Positions 33,053 through 43,896 of a stretch of DNA of 47,635 nt are shown here, piece after piece (positions within the stretch are counted from its first letter, which is position 1; every line of letters begins with the position of its first letter). A program made the position numbers and the translations under genes. A model generated the notes under the pieces. That model searched no databases, had not been told where the DNA came from, and saw nothing but the letters and a program-made list of their open reading frames with translations. The DNA comes from Myxococcales bacterium (GTDB taxonomy: Bacteria; Myxococcota; UBA727; JABDBI01), in the NCBI GenBank assembly GCA_947445025.1, contig CANFCB010000005.1, positions 1 to 47,635 of the forward strand. Direction: 5' to 3'.

Positions 33053-34663
33053 TCAAACACTTTTAGCAATTTGGTCGTACTCGTAAGGACCTCTAGTACA
33101 AATAGGCTGGTGGTGAAAGTTATGTTCAATCGGTGGCGAGGCTGTCTCGGTCCACTCAAAAGTAGCAGCATGCCATGGATTAGGCGGCGCTTTTTTGCCG
33201 TGTTTCAACGACACCAATAGGGTGATAACCGAAAACAGAAAGCCAAACCCTAAAAGAAAAGAGCCTACTGTCGAGATTTGATGATAGATTTGAAATTGAT
33301 CAAGATAATGATAGTAACGTCTAGGCATTCCCTGGGCGCCCATCAAAAACTGTACAAAGAAAGTCAGATTAAATCCGAGCACGACTAAAATCACCGACCA
33401 GACACCCATGGTTTCGTTGTACATTTTACCAGTCATCTTAGGCCACCAGTAAAAAATACCTCCCATAAAAGCCATAAAGGTTCCACCCACCATCACATAG
33501 TGAAAATGCGCGACCACGAAATAAGTGTCATGCAGATGCACGTCAATAGAAAGTGTTCCTAAAAAACAACCGGTCAATCCACCAATGGCGAACAAGAGAA
33601 AAAATCCCATAGCCCAGAGCATGGGCGTCGCTAAAGAAATTGAACCTTGATACATAGTCGCGGCCCAGTTAAACATTTTCACGCCCGAAGGAATGGCCAC
33701 TAAAAATGTCAGTGCCGAAAAAATCATGCCCACCAATTCAGACTGACCCGAGACAAACATGTGATGTCCCCAAACCAAAAAACTTATGACAGCAATGGCA
33801 ATCGACGAGTAAGCAATGGCCTTGTAGCCGAAAATACGTTTTTGACTAAAAGTGGTAATCAGTTCAGAAATAACCGCCATCCCCGGCAAAATCATAATGT
33901 ACACAGCGGGATGCGAGTAAAACCAAAAGAAATGCTGAAACAAAACCGGGTCGCCGCCCAGCTGTGGATCAAAAATTCCAACGTGAAAGACGCGCTCAAT
34001 GATGAGCAGCACCAGCGTAATGGCTAAAACCGGCGTTGCCATAATCTGAATAATCGCCGTCGCATAAATTCCCCAAATAAAGAGCGGCATGCGAAACCAG
34101 GTCATACCAGGTGCACGCAATTTGTGCACGGTGGCGATAAAATTAACACCGGTAAAAATAGATGAAAAACCTAAAACAAAGGCAGCAAACACCATAACCA
34201 CAACGCCACCATCGGTAGTAATCGAATAAGGCGTGTAGAAGGTCCAACCAGTATCAATCGCGCCCACAAACAAAGAAGACAGAGCGATAAGCGCACCCAC
34301 GACGTAAATATAGTAGCTCATCAGATTAATTCTGGGAAAAGCAACGTCTTTAGCGCCCAGCTGCAAAGGCAAAACAAAATTTCCTAAAGAAGCCGGAATA
34401 CCGGGAATGATCACCAAGAAAACCATAATAGCGCCGTGCAGCGTAAACAATTGATTATACTGTTTGGCCTTTACAATGGTCTCGCCTGCGCTCCATAGCT
34501 CCATGCGCAATAAGATGGCAAAAAGACCGCCCATAAAAAAGAAGAACATCACCGATACCAAGTACATAAGACCAATGCGCTTATGATCTAAAGTAAACAA
34601 CCACGACGAAATCCCTTTCTTCGAGGTTAAATAACTTTCTTCTTCTAAATGATTCGCAACCAT
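33053..34663 (-). CDS. coxA: Cytochrome c oxidase subunit I (A2-type)
   Basis: Catalytic subunit that reduces oxygen to water and pumps protons. Heme and copper ligands are in [10 protein letters not shown] (low-spin heme His), [15 protein letters not shown] (CuB His and the Tyr cross-link region), VWGHHMF (CuB His pair) and [11 protein letters not shown] (heme a3 and a His). The YSHPAVY form, with Ala where many oxidases have Glu, is the A2 (Tyr-Ser) proton-channel type known from caa3 oxidases. There are 12 helices in 536 residues. The start at ATG 34663 follows AAGGGAG by five bases. Confidence 0.95.
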   Translation of the reverse strand: MVANHLEEESYLTSKKGISSWLFTLDHKRIGLMYLVSVMFFFFMGGLFAILLRMELWSAGETIVKAKQYNQLFTLHGAIMVFLVIIPGIPASLGNFVLPLQLGAKDVAFPRINLMSYYIYVVGALIALSSLFVGAIDTGWTFYTPYSITTDGGVVVMVFAAFVLGFSSIFTGVNFIATVHKLRAPGMTWFRMPLFIWGIYATAIIQIMATPVLAITLVLLIIERVFHVGIFDPQLGGDPVLFQHFFWFYSHPAVYIMILPGMAVISELITTFSQKRIFGYKAIAYSSIAIAVISFLVWGHHMFVSGQSELVGMIFSALTFLVAIPSGVKMFNWAATMYQGSISLATPMLWAMGFFLLFAIGGLTGCFLGTLSIDVHLHDTYFVVAHFHYVMVGGTFMAFMGGIFYWWPKMTGKMYNETMGVWSVILVVLGFNLTFFVQFLMGAQGMPRRYYHYLDQFQIYHQISTVGSFLLGFGFLFSVITLLVSLKHGKKAPPNPWHAATFEWTETASPPIEHNFHHQPICTRGPYEYDQIAKSV

Positions 34664-34684
34664 TGACACTCCCTTCTGACATTT

Positions 34685-35677
34685 TTATTTCAAAGATTTA
34701 ATAAACTCAATTAATGCATTGATATCGCTTTCGCTCAACTGACCCTTAAACGTCGGCATAACCGGTGGGTATCCTTTTACAATTTTCGCCTGCGGCTCTA
34801 AAATCGATTCTCGGATATAACCATCGTCCACTTTCACCGCAGCCATTCCCTCTAATTGCGTCATGTGTCCGTAAATTCCCTTAAAACTAGGACCTATTTT
34901 AGGCGTTCCATCTAAAGTATGGCATGCGTTACAAGCTTTTTGTGTATACAATTTTTGGCCAAGTTCCAGCGGGGGTAAACCAACGTCTTCGCCTTTTTTC
35001 TTAGTCAGCCATTCTTGGTATTCATCTTGTGGCATCACTTTAATTATGGCGAGCATTTTGCTGTGCTCATCGCCACAGTATTCGGTGCAAAAAACCGGAA
35101 ACTCGCCAATCTTGGTCGCCTGAAACCATATCGACGAATAACGCCCGGGCAAAACATCTTGTTTGATACGGAAATTGGGCACAAAGAAACTATGGATGAC
35201 GTCTTGAGAAGACATAATTAACTGAACAGGCTGCCCCAAGGGAACACCTATCACCGCGCCTTGACCGGAAACAGAAATATCGTCGTCAGGATACTGCACT
35301 GTCCAATTCCATTTTTGGCCAATCACGCGCAGGGTTTTCGCATTAAAAGGAATGGTATACAGATCGACGAAGCCGATAAAACCCCAATAAAAAAGAAATG
35401 CCAGATAAATGCAAGGCAGCAAGGTCCAAGCAGCTTCAATTTTAACATTGTGATCAACTTGCGACAGCGCTTTTTGACCTTCAATTTTACGTCGATACCG
35501 AATAGAAAACCAAATAACTGGAACCACTACCAGCAGAAATAAACCAACGCAGGACCAAATCAGAAAATAAAATAGCCAGTCAACAGAACTTGCTGCGGTA
35601 GAAGCTGCTTCAGGAAGCCAGCTCATAGTTGATGCGACTGGCAAGCGCATGGATAATAATTCTTTTACACTGTCCAT
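34685..35677 (-). CDS. coxB: Cytochrome c oxidase subunit II with fused cytochrome c (caa3-type)
   Basis: Accepts electrons for the oxidase. Two N-terminal helices (~33-58 and 84-105) are followed by the periplasmic CuA cupredoxin domain with H162, C197, E199, C201, H205 and M208 all present. From ~235 a class I cytochrome c domain carries the heme motif CNACH (249-253) and a distal-Met segment (VMPTFKG). The fusion makes this a caa3 oxidase, so a separate soluble cytochrome c may not be needed. 330 residues. It lies between SCO and coxA in the operon. Confidence 0.95.
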   Translation of the reverse strand: MDSVKELLSMRLPVASTMSWLPEAASTAASSVDWLFYFLIWSCVGLFLLVVVPVIWFSIRYRRKIEGQKALSQVDHNVKIEAAWTLLPCIYLAFLFYWGFIGFVDLYTIPFNAKTLRVIGQKWNWTVQYPDDDISVSGQGAVIGVPLGQPVQLIMSSQDVIHSFFVPNFRIKQDVLPGRYSSIWFQATKIGEFPVFCTEYCGDEHSKMLAIIKVMPQDEYQEWLTKKKGEDVGLPPLELGQKLYTQKACNACHTLDGTPKIGPSFKGIYGHMTQLEGMAAVKVDDGYIRESILEPQAKIVKGYPPVMPTFKGQLSESDINALIEFIKSLK

Positions 35678-35724
35678 GAAATCATCCGTTTAAGTAAAAC
35701 TCTTTGCTCAACACGAAACGACGA

Positions 35725-36555
35725 CTAACTCGCCGTTAAACGTTTTTCAGAGCGCCAATAGAAAAACAGCATCACGCATATGGCAAGAATTGTTAAAAGT
35801 CCACCGATTCGCATGATGCCAAAAATATAAATACCGTAGGTATGACTGTCGGGGTTGTAGTTAAAACAACTCAAAATAACCCGATCTAGTAATGATCCAA
35901 TTTTGTGATTGCCGGCATCGATTAAAGACATTTTCACATCAGAGGCCTGGTAAGCAATTCCATAGAGCGTGCGACTCAATCGACCATCAGGAGACAAAAT
36001 AAAAATACCGGCACTATGAATATATTCTTTGGAGCGCTCGTGGTATTTATATTGAAACCCTATAGCATCTGCCAATTTTCGAACCTGTGCCTCTTCGCCG
36101 ACGTAAAATTCCCAATCGGCATTATCCCCTAAGTTAACGGCTTTTAAATAATTGGCGCGTTTGTTTTTTGCCAAATCGGGCGTTTCCTTAGGGTTGATAC
36201 TCACAGAAATCATACGAAAATCTTTGCCAACTTGGAGCGACATGGTTTTTAAAGATTCCAGCAAACCGTTCAGAACCAAATTGCACAGCATGGGACACTG
36301 ATAATATCCTAAGGTCAGGATCACTGGCTTGGTGTTGCCTTTAGCAAAGTAGCTGGACAAAAAAACTTTTTCACCACGGTGATTGCTTAATAAAATACCA
36401 GCAGGAACGACCGAGCCTCGTTTATCAATAATTTCCGTGCCGATGACCTCACGCGGGGCACTCAGGCTACCTTCACCTTCAGCTATAGCGCTGCCAGCCA
36501 TTGTCTGCACAACAGTAAGCATAGCGACACTAATGGCTATCCTAGAAAACAACAC
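35725..36555 (-). CDS. SCO1/SenC family copper chaperone
   Basis: A thioredoxin-fold membrane-linked protein that delivers copper to the CuA site of CoxB. The copper-binding pair is C87-x3-C91 (YYQCPMLCNLV) and the third ligand is H180 (KEYIHSAGIF). It has an N-terminal signal peptide (to about residue 25) and, unusually placed, a C-terminal membrane helix (RIGGLLTILAICVMLFFYW). 276 residues. It sits directly before coxB, as expected for its role. Confidence 0.92.
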   Translation of the reverse strand: MLFSRIAISVAMLTVVQTMAGSAIAEGEGSLSAPREVIGTEIIDKRGSVVPAGILLSNHRGEKVFLSSYFAKGNTKPVILTLGYYQCPMLCNLVLNGLLESLKTMSLQVGKDFRMISVSINPKETPDLAKNKRANYLKAVNLGDNADWEFYVGEEAQVRKLADAIGFQYKYHERSKEYIHSAGIFILSPDGRLSRTLYGIAYQASDVKMSLIDAGNHKIGSLLDRVILSCFNYNPDSHTYGIYIFGIMRIGGLLTILAICVMLFFYWRSEKRLTAS

Positions 36556-36558
36556 TAA

Positions 36559-36876
36559 TTACTCCTTGGGGATCTTAAAGTTTACTTCAATCATTAGGTT
36601 CATGGCCTGTTCAATGGAGATGCTTTTTTTGCCTGGCACCAAAGAGACTTCTCCATTTAAAACTTGTGCTTCTGTTTGCCGCAACTCTTTTAATTCTTGA
36701 GGAACAACCGAGCCCACTTTTAGGTGTTTCTCTTCTTCTACTTGGTAGCGAAAATAAGCTGATAAACTCACAATGCTAACGTAGAGAAAAACTACAAACA
36801 GAAAAAAACTAATCCAAATCACCAAATTAGCACGAGGTGAAACGCCGTCATGATTTGTTGTATTCATATTTTTCAC
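36559..36876 (-). CDS. Small single-span membrane protein in the act-cox operon
   Basis: Unrecognised, 105 residues. One helix (~20-43, LVIWISFFLFVVFLYVSIVS) and a charged periplasmic tail ending EQAMNLMIEVNFKIP. The GTG start at 36876 forms a GTGA overlap with the actF stop, implying translational coupling; an ATG at 36867 is an alternative. The stop is three bases before SCO. Its place between actF and SCO suggests an assembly or accessory subunit, which is inference only. Confidence 0.7.
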   Translation of the reverse strand: MKNMNTTNHDGVSPRANLVIWISFFLFVVFLYVSIVSLSAYFRYQVEEEKHLKVGSVVPQELKELRQTEAQVLNGEVSLVPGKKSISIEQAMNLMIEVNFKIPKE

Positions 36877-38096
36877 GCATTCTCAAAGTGAAGTGATTCA
36901 GCAAGCTTTGGATCACCAATAGGAATAATGTTTTTACGCACAATCAAATAACTGACATAGGCTACCAAAAGAGCAAGCATCCCGGCCAGCAAAACTAAGT
37001 CGTTGGCGGAGATACTGGCATGAGGAGGCTGAACTCCTTCAGGCAAACCATGGGCGCCAAAGTTGGGCATGATAATCCAATACAAATCGAAAAAATGCGC
37101 GAGCAAGGTCCATATACAAAACGTCGCCAGTCCTATCTTGTTACGTTTAGCGTGTCTGGACATCAGAAAGAAAAAGGGCAGAAAGAAGTTGGTAAATGGT
37201 ATCGCATACGACACGTATTCCCAACCATGCTGTAGACGATGCATGTAAAATTCGGTTTCCTCGGGGATATTGGCATACCAATAAAGCATGAACTGACTAA
37301 AGGCGATGTAAGCCCAAAACACGGTGAAGCCAAACATCAGTTTGCCTAAATCTTGATAATGCTCAAGAGTAACCGTTTTTGTTAAAATACCTGCAGCTTG
37401 TAAACATAGCAAAATCAGCGTCATAAAAGCCATGCCTGCTAAAAAGCATCCTGTGAAAAAATAAACCCCGAAAATGGTTGAGAACCAGTGCGGTTGTAAA
37501 GACATTAACCAATCTATCGAAGCAAAAGTGAGCGACATAGAAAATAAAATAACGGCTGGTGCACTCATTGCCCACAATTTGCGAGTGTCCTCGGGCCGGT
37601 TGCCTGCATCTTGTCCTGCTGAGGTTTTATAAAACCACCAGCTAATGGTAAGCCAAATGGCGAAGTATATGGCTGCGCGCACCATAAAAAAATTCAAGTT
37701 CAAATAGGATGCTTTCTTTTCTAGGAGGATGTCACCGGGCTCGATATGGCTCCAAGCAAAAATATCTTGCGCCCAAAAAGCAATCGGCAAAAATAAAAGT
37801 AACATTAAGGGCATGGTCCACATGGCAAACTCGGCAATGCGGCGCACCACGACGGACCAGCCTGCTCTTGATAAATACTGAACGATGACAAAGAACATCG
37901 CACCTAGAGCAATGCTGAGTACGCAAATAAATGCAAATAAATATCCGTACATAGCACGATGTGGATCTGCCTTAAAAGCGCCTATCCAGTATAAAATACA
38001 AGTGACCCCAAGCATAAAAGCAATGATCGGCATTTTGTGCCAAAAACTTTTTGATGGCACTCTCATGTCATCTGATATTTTTGTGGCTGTCTGCAC
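36873..38096 (-). CDS. actF: Alternative complex III subunit ActF
   Basis: Integral-membrane subunit of the quinol:cytochrome c/oxidase oxidoreductase (alternative complex III), related to the NrfD-type subunit ActC. About ten helices in 407 residues, with characteristic segments FASIDWLMSLQPHWFSTIFG, FWAYIAFSQFMLYWYANIPEET and HFFDLYWIIMPNF. The GTG at 38096 has an AGGGAG ribosome-binding site nine bases upstream and overlaps actE by 29 bases. An ATG at 38066, one base after the actE stop, would shorten it by ten residues. Confidence 0.9.
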   Translation of the reverse strand: MQTATKISDDMRVPSKSFWHKMPIIAFMLGVTCILYWIGAFKADPHRAMYGYLFAFICVLSIALGAMFFVIVQYLSRAGWSVVVRRIAEFAMWTMPLMLLLFLPIAFWAQDIFAWSHIEPGDILLEKKASYLNLNFFMVRAAIYFAIWLTISWWFYKTSAGQDAGNRPEDTRKLWAMSAPAVILFSMSLTFASIDWLMSLQPHWFSTIFGVYFFTGCFLAGMAFMTLILLCLQAAGILTKTVTLEHYQDLGKLMFGFTVFWAYIAFSQFMLYWYANIPEETEFYMHRLQHGWEYVSYAIPFTNFFLPFFFLMSRHAKRNKIGLATFCIWTLLAHFFDLYWIIMPNFGAHGLPEGVQPPHASISANDLVLLAGMLALLVAYVSYLIVRKNIIPIGDPKLAESLHFENA

Positions 38097-38697
38097 TGGA
38101 TGCTACTCCCTCTATCAATGATTTCAAATCTGGATTTTGACTGAACTGCAAAGCACGAATATAGGCAACTATGGCCCAGCGATCTTCTTCTTTAGAAATT
38201 TGCAACTTATAAGAAGGCATAGTCCGAATTCCTTCGGAAATTACGTTATAGAAATGTCCCACGGGCTGGCTGTATAAATAATCACTGTAAAAAGTGGTTG
38301 GCCTAATGGGCAATCTTCTGCCCACCATGCCATTGCCGTCTCCGGCTTGCGAGTGACAAGGCGCACAATAAATATTAAATTTTGCACGCCCTTTTTCTAA
38401 AAATACTTTATCCACAGTTAACTGACTTGGCAAGTTTTTGGCCAATTGTCCGTCCACCATGCCTCGGTAGAAATGATCGTCTTCCTGCAGCTGCCCTCTG
38501 GCCACGGTGCCCACAACTCTTGGTCTCATGTCTCGTTGATCGGCAAAAAAATCGCTAGCACGATAAGCTTTATATTTATTTTGCGTATCCATGTTGGGAT
38601 TCACATGTATAGGTGGTTCGTTAGAGGTAAGGCCTCGACATCCACTGACGAGGATAATCAATAACAGCATTCCGGTCCAAAGGATTCTTAAAAACAC
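38068..38697 (-). CDS. actE: Alternative complex III monoheme cytochrome c, ActE
   Basis: A membrane-anchored c-type cytochrome on the periplasmic side that carries electrons out of the Act complex. The lipobox is LVSGC (C20). The heme motif is CAPCH (111-115), with a probable axial Met in RTMPSYKLQ. The region around MRPRVVGTVARGQLQEDDHFYRG is typical of ActE. 209 residues. It abuts actD on one side and overlaps actF on the other. Confidence 0.92.
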   Translation of the reverse strand: MFLRILWTGMLLLIILVSGCRGLTSNEPPIHVNPNMDTQNKYKAYRASDFFADQRDMRPRVVGTVARGQLQEDDHFYRGMVDGQLAKNLPSQLTVDKVFLEKGRAKFNIYCAPCHSQAGDGNGMVGRRLPIRPTTFYSDYLYSQPVGHFYNVISEGIRTMPSYKLQISKEEDRWAIVAYIRALQFSQNPDLKSLIEGVASSADSHKNIR

Positions 38698-39237
38698 TTA
38701 AGCCTCCAACACTTCTGTATTGATAGCACCAGTATCCTCGAGCAATTTTTGCGTCCGCACTTGATCGAACAAAGGATCCGAGCTTTCAATCACGATAAAA
38801 AATTTATCGTCAGTCACTCTTTCAAAACGAACCGATTGAAATAATGGATTATGCCACGACGGCAATCCGTTTAACCAAAACATGCCGAATACCGTAACCA
38901 GGGCGCTAAACAAAATGGTAACTTCGAACATGACGGGGATAAAAGCCGGAATACTCCAGGTCGGCTTACCACCAATATTGAGCGGATAATCAAACGCCGA
39001 CACCCACACCATAAAAATAATCGCAAGCGCAGCACCAGCGATACCTGCACCCAATACCATCCATGGTAATTTACTGGCGGACAGTCCCATGGCTTTTTCT
39101 AGTCCGTGCACGGGAAAAGGTGTACAGGCATCCCATTTTTTATAGCCAGCATCTCGTACTTTTTCACAAGCCCCATAAATGCCATGGGTCGAGTCATATT
39201 CAGCTAGTATGCCGTATGTTGTTGACGTTTGCTTCAT
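38698..39237 (-). CDS. actD: Alternative complex III subunit ActD (DUF3341)
   Basis: Two-helix membrane subunit of the Act complex. The N-terminal cytoplasmic part contains [23 protein letters not shown] and [17 protein letters not shown], both family signatures. Two helices follow (~60-82 and ~100-125), then [11 protein letters not shown] and a C-terminal ESSDPLFDQ. 179 residues. The ATG overlaps the actC stop by four bases (ATGA). Confidence 0.92.
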   Translation of the reverse strand: MKQTSTTYGILAEYDSTHGIYGACEKVRDAGYKKWDACTPFPVHGLEKAMGLSASKLPWMVLGAGIAGAALAIIFMVWVSAFDYPLNIGGKPTWSIPAFIPVMFEVTILFSALVTVFGMFWLNGLPSWHNPLFQSVRFERVTDDKFFIVIESSDPLFDQVRTQKLLEDTGAINTEVLEA

Positions 39238-40676
39238 GAATGATGTCCTTCATGGGGATTTGCCTGCGGCAAAATGCTTTTGACTTCAGCCATTGCAATC
39301 ACTGGCAAATAACGAACGAACAGTAAAAACAAAGTAAAGAACAAGCCAAAAGAACCGAGTAAAAAGAGCGGTTCAAAAATACGCGGTGAAAAATAATGCC
39401 ATGACGATGGTAAAAAGTCTCTATTCAAAGAAGTCACGGTAATAACAAATCGTTCAAACCACATGCCAATATTGACGAAAAAGGCAATTATAAAACTAAC
39501 CGCGATGCTGGTGCGCAATTTTTTAAACCAAAAAAGCTGCGGCGAAATAACGTTACAAGAAACCATAATCCAATAGGCCCAGGCATAAGGACCAAAAGCT
39601 CGATTAACAAAGGCAAACGATTCGTACTGATTGCCGCTGTACCAAGCAATGAAAAATTCCATGGCATAGGCATAACCAACAATCGAACCCGTCACGAGAA
39701 TAATTTTATTCATATTCTCAATATGCTTCATGGTGACGATGTCTTTTAAGCCAAGCCACTTACGCGCAGGCAGTACCAGAGTTTGCACCATGGCAAATCC
39801 GGAAAAAATAGCGCCGGCAACAAAGTACGGCGGAAATATGGTGGTGTGCCAGCCAGGTAATTGCGCCACCGCAAAGTCAAAAGAAACCACACTGTGTACG
39901 GAAAGAACCAGGGGCGTCGACAAAGCAGCCAGTAACAAATAAGCGCGTTCGTAATGCAACCAATGTCGCATTGAACCACGCCAGCCTAAAGCAAAAGCAC
40001 CATAAGCGATTTTAGCAGCACGATTTTTAACCCGATCGCGCAGCGTCGCAATATCTGGAATCAAGCCAACGTACCAAAACAAGAGTGAAACAGTAAAATA
40101 GGTTCCTACTGCGAACACGTCCCACAGCAAGGGCGATCTGAAATTAGGCCACATGTTCATGGAATTAGGAATCGGAAATACCCAGTAAATTACCCAAATA
40201 CGACCAACGTGAATACCAGGAAATACCAAAGCACAAATAACTGCAAAAATAGTCATAGCTTCTGCATAACGGTTAATGGAGGTTCGCCATTTTTGTCTAA
40301 ACAAAAATAAAACTGCAGAAATCAAAGTTCCGGCATGGCCAATGCCAACCCAAAAAACGAAATTGACGATATCCCAAGCCCAAAAAACCGGGCTAGCATT
40401 ACCCCAAATACCAATGCCTTCCCAAATCAAATAAGCAATCAACCCAAAAAACATGGCCGCAAGACTGGCCGAAATGGCAAAACCGACTCGCCACCCAATA
40501 TGGGTTTGGGAAAAAGGCGTCTCAGCCATTTTGCAAACAATCTCAGTGATATCGTGATACGATGGATTGCCGCGAATCAGTTCTTCACGCGTCGCGACAG
40601 CTTCTGGTAAAACCAAATCACCACGGTGAGTCTCGCCCACATATTCAGGCATATTTTCTATAGAATTTGCAACCAT
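39234..40676 (-). CDS. actC: Alternative complex III quinol-binding subunit ActC (NrfD-like)
   Basis: NrfD/PsrC-type integral-membrane subunit, the likely site of quinol oxidation. About ten helices in 480 residues. Characteristic pieces are [67 protein letters not shown] (given here in parts: [13 protein letters not shown] and [11 protein letters not shown]), and WYSGNQYE. It begins one base after the actB stop. Confidence 0.93.
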   Translation of the reverse strand: MVANSIENMPEYVGETHRGDLVLPEAVATREELIRGNPSYHDITEIVCKMAETPFSQTHIGWRVGFAISASLAAMFFGLIAYLIWEGIGIWGNASPVFWAWDIVNFVFWVGIGHAGTLISAVLFLFRQKWRTSINRYAEAMTIFAVICALVFPGIHVGRIWVIYWVFPIPNSMNMWPNFRSPLLWDVFAVGTYFTVSLLFWYVGLIPDIATLRDRVKNRAAKIAYGAFALGWRGSMRHWLHYERAYLLLAALSTPLVLSVHSVVSFDFAVAQLPGWHTTIFPPYFVAGAIFSGFAMVQTLVLPARKWLGLKDIVTMKHIENMNKIILVTGSIVGYAYAMEFFIAWYSGNQYESFAFVNRAFGPYAWAYWIMVSCNVISPQLFWFKKLRTSIAVSFIIAFFVNIGMWFERFVITVTSLNRDFLPSSWHYFSPRIFEPLFLLGSFGLFFTLFLLFVRYLPVIAMAEVKSILPQANPHEGHHS

Positions 40677-40677
40677 A

Positions 40678-43600
40678 CTATACGAGCTCCGGATTGGGAT
40701 TTCGCAATTTCGCTAAATAAGACGTACGAGGTCTGGTGTTTAGTTCCTGCAATAAATCATAGTTACGATCAACTTTTTTAAGTTTAGCAACCCGGCTATT
40801 CTCGTCGTTGAGATTGCCAAAAGTAATCGCCTGTGTTGGGCAACTTTGTGCACAAGCTGGCGTCACTGCCCCATCAGGCAAATTATTGACATCGCCACTA
40901 TTTCTCCTAGTTGACATCTTGGCTTCTTGAATACGCTGGGTGCAATAAGTGCATTTTTCCATGACGCCACGATAACGAACCGTCACATCCGGATTTTTCT
41001 GCATTTGCAAAAGCACAGTGCGTTCTTTGCTAGCAGCATCGACATAAATATCGCCGCTGTTAGAGAAATCCAAATAGTTAAAGCGTCGTACTTTATACGG
41101 GCAGTTATTTCCGCAATAGCGAGTTCCCACGCAGCGATTATAGGTCATCACATTGAGACCTTCGGAGTCATGTGTAGTCGCCGCTACCGGACAGACTGGT
41201 TCACAAGGTGCATTTTCACAATGCATGCAAGGCACTGGTTGCGAAATACTTTGCGGGTCTTGAACTGGACCCGTAAAATAACGATCGACACGAATCCAGT
41301 GCATGACACGCCCGCGCATAACTTGCGTTTTCCCCACCACCGGAATGTTATTTTCTGACTGACATGCGGTGACACAAGCATTGCAACCAATACACGAGGT
41401 CAAATCAATTGCCATGCCCCATTTGTTGCCAGTGTACGGCCAGGGCTTGGTCATTTGCGCTGGCACTAATTGGTTTTCACCTGCTTGTTTCTTCATCAAG
41501 GAATCAGGTAAATCCAACTTTTTGGTATAATCAGGATTTTTTTCGTAAGCATCGACCGAAGCCAGGCGGGCCGGATCTCTTTTTTGCAAGCTCAAAGTAT
41601 CAACATCTCTAATCGCGTCGCCATTCATGGCGAATTGCTCTTGAGTTGTGGCTAATGCGTAGGTTTCTCCAGTGGCTTTTAATTGCGCGCTCGTCGCAAA
41701 ATGGCTACCGTCAGCAGGCAGAAGCGGATAAACGTCGACACCAACGCCGTTACCAATGCTTCCCGCATTTTTTCTGCCATAGCCTAAAAATGCAATCACG
41801 CTAAAATCAGCCAAACCAGGCATAATGAAAACTGGCAAGTCGACGGTGTTACCATTTACACCGAGCGAAACCATGTCGGCTTGATAGTAACGACCTTTGA
41901 CACGGCTATTAATTCCGAGTGCTTTGGCCAAAGACTGCGACATCAACAGCGCATTATCCCAGGTCAACTTGGTGATGGGATCAGGAAGTTCTTGCAGCCA
42001 ACCCAGATTAGCAAGTCTACCGTCCAAAACTGAATAATCTAGTTGAAACAAGACTTCAATATTTTGCAAAGAAGTGCTGGTTTTAGCAGTCTTCGATAAA
42101 TTCTCTACCACATTGGCAGTATTGGCTGCAGGCGAGGTCTTTTCAACAAAGTTGCTTCCGACAATAATGCCATCATGCAGCGCTTTACGCCAAGTTTTCT
42201 CGACAGACAAAAGCTGAAAGCCAGAGCCCCAAGTTTCCCTGACAAGATCCATACCGTTTTTAGCCACCGGCGCCAAAACTTGCGACAATATTTCAATACT
42301 GGTGCGGCTTTCAAAAAGCGGAGATATCAAAGGCTGAATAATCGAGGCTGTGCCATCAAAAGCGCGGGTATCTCCCCAGCTCTCCAAAAAATGCGCCATG
42401 GGCAAATGCCAATTTGCTTTTTGTGCGGTTTCATCGTCGTAAAAGCCCAAATGCACCACAGTTTTGGCTTTTTTCAAAGCATTAGCAAATGCCAAAGCTC
42501 CTGCTGAGGCATAAACTGGATTGGTGTCGAGCATGACCAGTGTTTTAACAGCACCGGCATTGAGCTGCTTAACCAATTCAGCTAGTTCTGCAGTGTCACA
42601 AAAACCTGAAGTCGCGTCTGAGTCTGATGTTTGCAAAACCCGAAAAGTTTTCCCAGTGCCCCCGAGTGCCACGTTCAGCACATGCACCAGGCCATGAACA
42701 GCGGCGGGCTGACCTTCACCGGCGACAATTAAAGCTTGGCCTTTATTTTTAGCCAAATCTTTAGCCAAGGCTTTGATAAATTTATTATCGAAAGATTGAC
42801 CTGCTTTGGCAATTAAGCTCAAACGCGTCTTCACGTCTGCAGTCCAAGCAATGGTCTCTAAACCGAGCATTTCTTGGGTAAGCGCTTTTAGAAAATCTTC
42901 TGTATCAGTCGCTGCGACTCTCAGGCGATGATCGGCATTAGTTCCAGTCACGGAAAAAGCTGCCTCAACCGCATAAAGGCGATTCATCAAGTGAGCATCT
43001 TTGGCGGTGTAGATTTTGCGATTTTGGCTAAAACCACGAGCATTAGACAGGCTGCCAGCTCCGAGCATGAAAGGATCGGCCTGCAAAGTTAGAATCACTT
43101 TGGCATTGCTAAACACAGGCAAAACCCGCGTAGCTTTACCAAAAACCATGTGGGTGCCAGCCTCGGTATTAGCTAGTGCCATCGGATTATAATCAAAGAA
43201 AACCGCTTTGGGGTATTTCTTCAAAATTTCTTTTTTTGATCTCTGCATGGTTGGAGAAGGTTCGCCATTTAATAAAAAAGCTAAACCCTGACCAAGATTA
43301 GCAACGTATGCAGCAAAATGACTTTGCGCAAAACTATCCCACTCTGACCACGACGAAGGCAAGCGAACAGAATCAGATTTCAACATGGGGATGCGTGATC
43401 GATCCGGATCATACATTTCTATAACGGCCGCTTGATCATGAATACCTGCAGCGCCATTGCTAGAAGGATGTTCGGCATTGCCTTCAATTTTGGTAGGACG
43501 ACCTTCGTGACTCTCAACCACTAAACCAACAGCGCCCATCACCGACGGTCTAGCTGTGGCAAAATAATTAGGAATGCCAGGGATAATTCCTTCAGGCGCC

Positions 43601-43896
43601 TTGGAATAAGGCATAATATTGTCTACAGGTCTGCGACATGCAACCCCAACACCGGCTAAAGCAAAAGAAGCGCCCATCAATTTCAACATATCACGGCGCT
43701 GCACACCTGATATTTCGCCGTCGCCAGCTTTAAATTCGTCTTTTATAAAGTCTACATAATCCTGCGTGCGTTGACGGTGCTCGATGGAACGCCAATATTT
43801 AATTTGTTCTGGATCTTTTAATGCGATGCCTATTTGGTCCAAAATTTCATTTTCATGATCATGTTCATGTTCATGCGCATGTGTTTGCTTGCTCAT
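40678..43896 (-). CDS. actB: Alternative complex III iron-sulfur subunit ActB
   Basis: A large peripheral subunit (1072 residues) fusing a molybdopterin-oxidoreductase-like domain, which in this family lacks the cofactor, to a ferredoxin-like domain. A His-rich N-terminus precedes a twin-arginine segment ([21 protein letters not shown] at ~67-68), so it is probably exported folded by Tat. Residues ~835-1020 hold four cysteine clusters ([41 protein letters not shown] with PACAQSCP). They wire electrons between ActC and the ActA hemes. The ATG at 43896 overlaps the actA stop (ATGA) and follows an AGGGTG ribosome-binding site. Confidence 0.93.
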   Translation of the reverse strand: MSKQTHAHEHEHDHENEILDQIGIALKDPEQIKYWRSIEHRQRTQDYVDFIKDEFKAGDGEISGVQRRDMLKLMGASFALAGVGVACRRPVDNIMPYSKAPEGIIPGIPNYFATARPSVMGAVGLVVESHEGRPTKIEGNAEHPSSNGAAGIHDQAAVIEMYDPDRSRIPMLKSDSVRLPSSWSEWDSFAQSHFAAYVANLGQGLAFLLNGEPSPTMQRSKKEILKKYPKAVFFDYNPMALANTEAGTHMVFGKATRVLPVFSNAKVILTLQADPFMLGAGSLSNARGFSQNRKIYTAKDAHLMNRLYAVEAAFSVTGTNADHRLRVAATDTEDFLKALTQEMLGLETIAWTADVKTRLSLIAKAGQSFDNKFIKALAKDLAKNKGQALIVAGEGQPAAVHGLVHVLNVALGGTGKTFRVLQTSDSDATSGFCDTAELAELVKQLNAGAVKTLVMLDTNPVYASAGALAFANALKKAKTVVHLGFYDDETAQKANWHLPMAHFLESWGDTRAFDGTASIIQPLISPLFESRTSIEILSQVLAPVAKNGMDLVRETWGSGFQLLSVEKTWRKALHDGIIVGSNFVEKTSPAANTANVVENLSKTAKTSTSLQNIEVLFQLDYSVLDGRLANLGWLQELPDPITKLTWDNALLMSQSLAKALGINSRVKGRYYQADMVSLGVNGNTVDLPVFIMPGLADFSVIAFLGYGRKNAGSIGNGVGVDVYPLLPADGSHFATSAQLKATGETYALATTQEQFAMNGDAIRDVDTLSLQKRDPARLASVDAYEKNPDYTKKLDLPDSLMKKQAGENQLVPAQMTKPWPYTGNKWGMAIDLTSCIGCNACVTACQSENNIPVVGKTQVMRGRVMHWIRVDRYFTGPVQDPQSISQPVPCMHCENAPCEPVCPVAATTHDSEGLNVMTYNRCVGTRYCGNNCPYKVRRFNYLDFSNSGDIYVDAASKERTVLLQMQKNPDVTVRYRGVMEKCTYCTQRIQEAKMSTRRNSGDVNNLPDGAVTPACAQSCPTQAITFGNLNDENSRVAKLKKVDRNYDLLQELNTRPRTSYLAKLRNPNPELV

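Noticed and set aside
33037-33171. Longer CoxC N-terminus
   Set aside because: It overlaps the end of coxA and lacks family similarity; ATG 33036 has a good ribosome-binding site.
40927-41358. 143-residue plus-strand open frame
   Set aside because: Antisense shadow of the actB ferredoxin domain, which has strong motifs; no ribosome-binding site or family resemblance.
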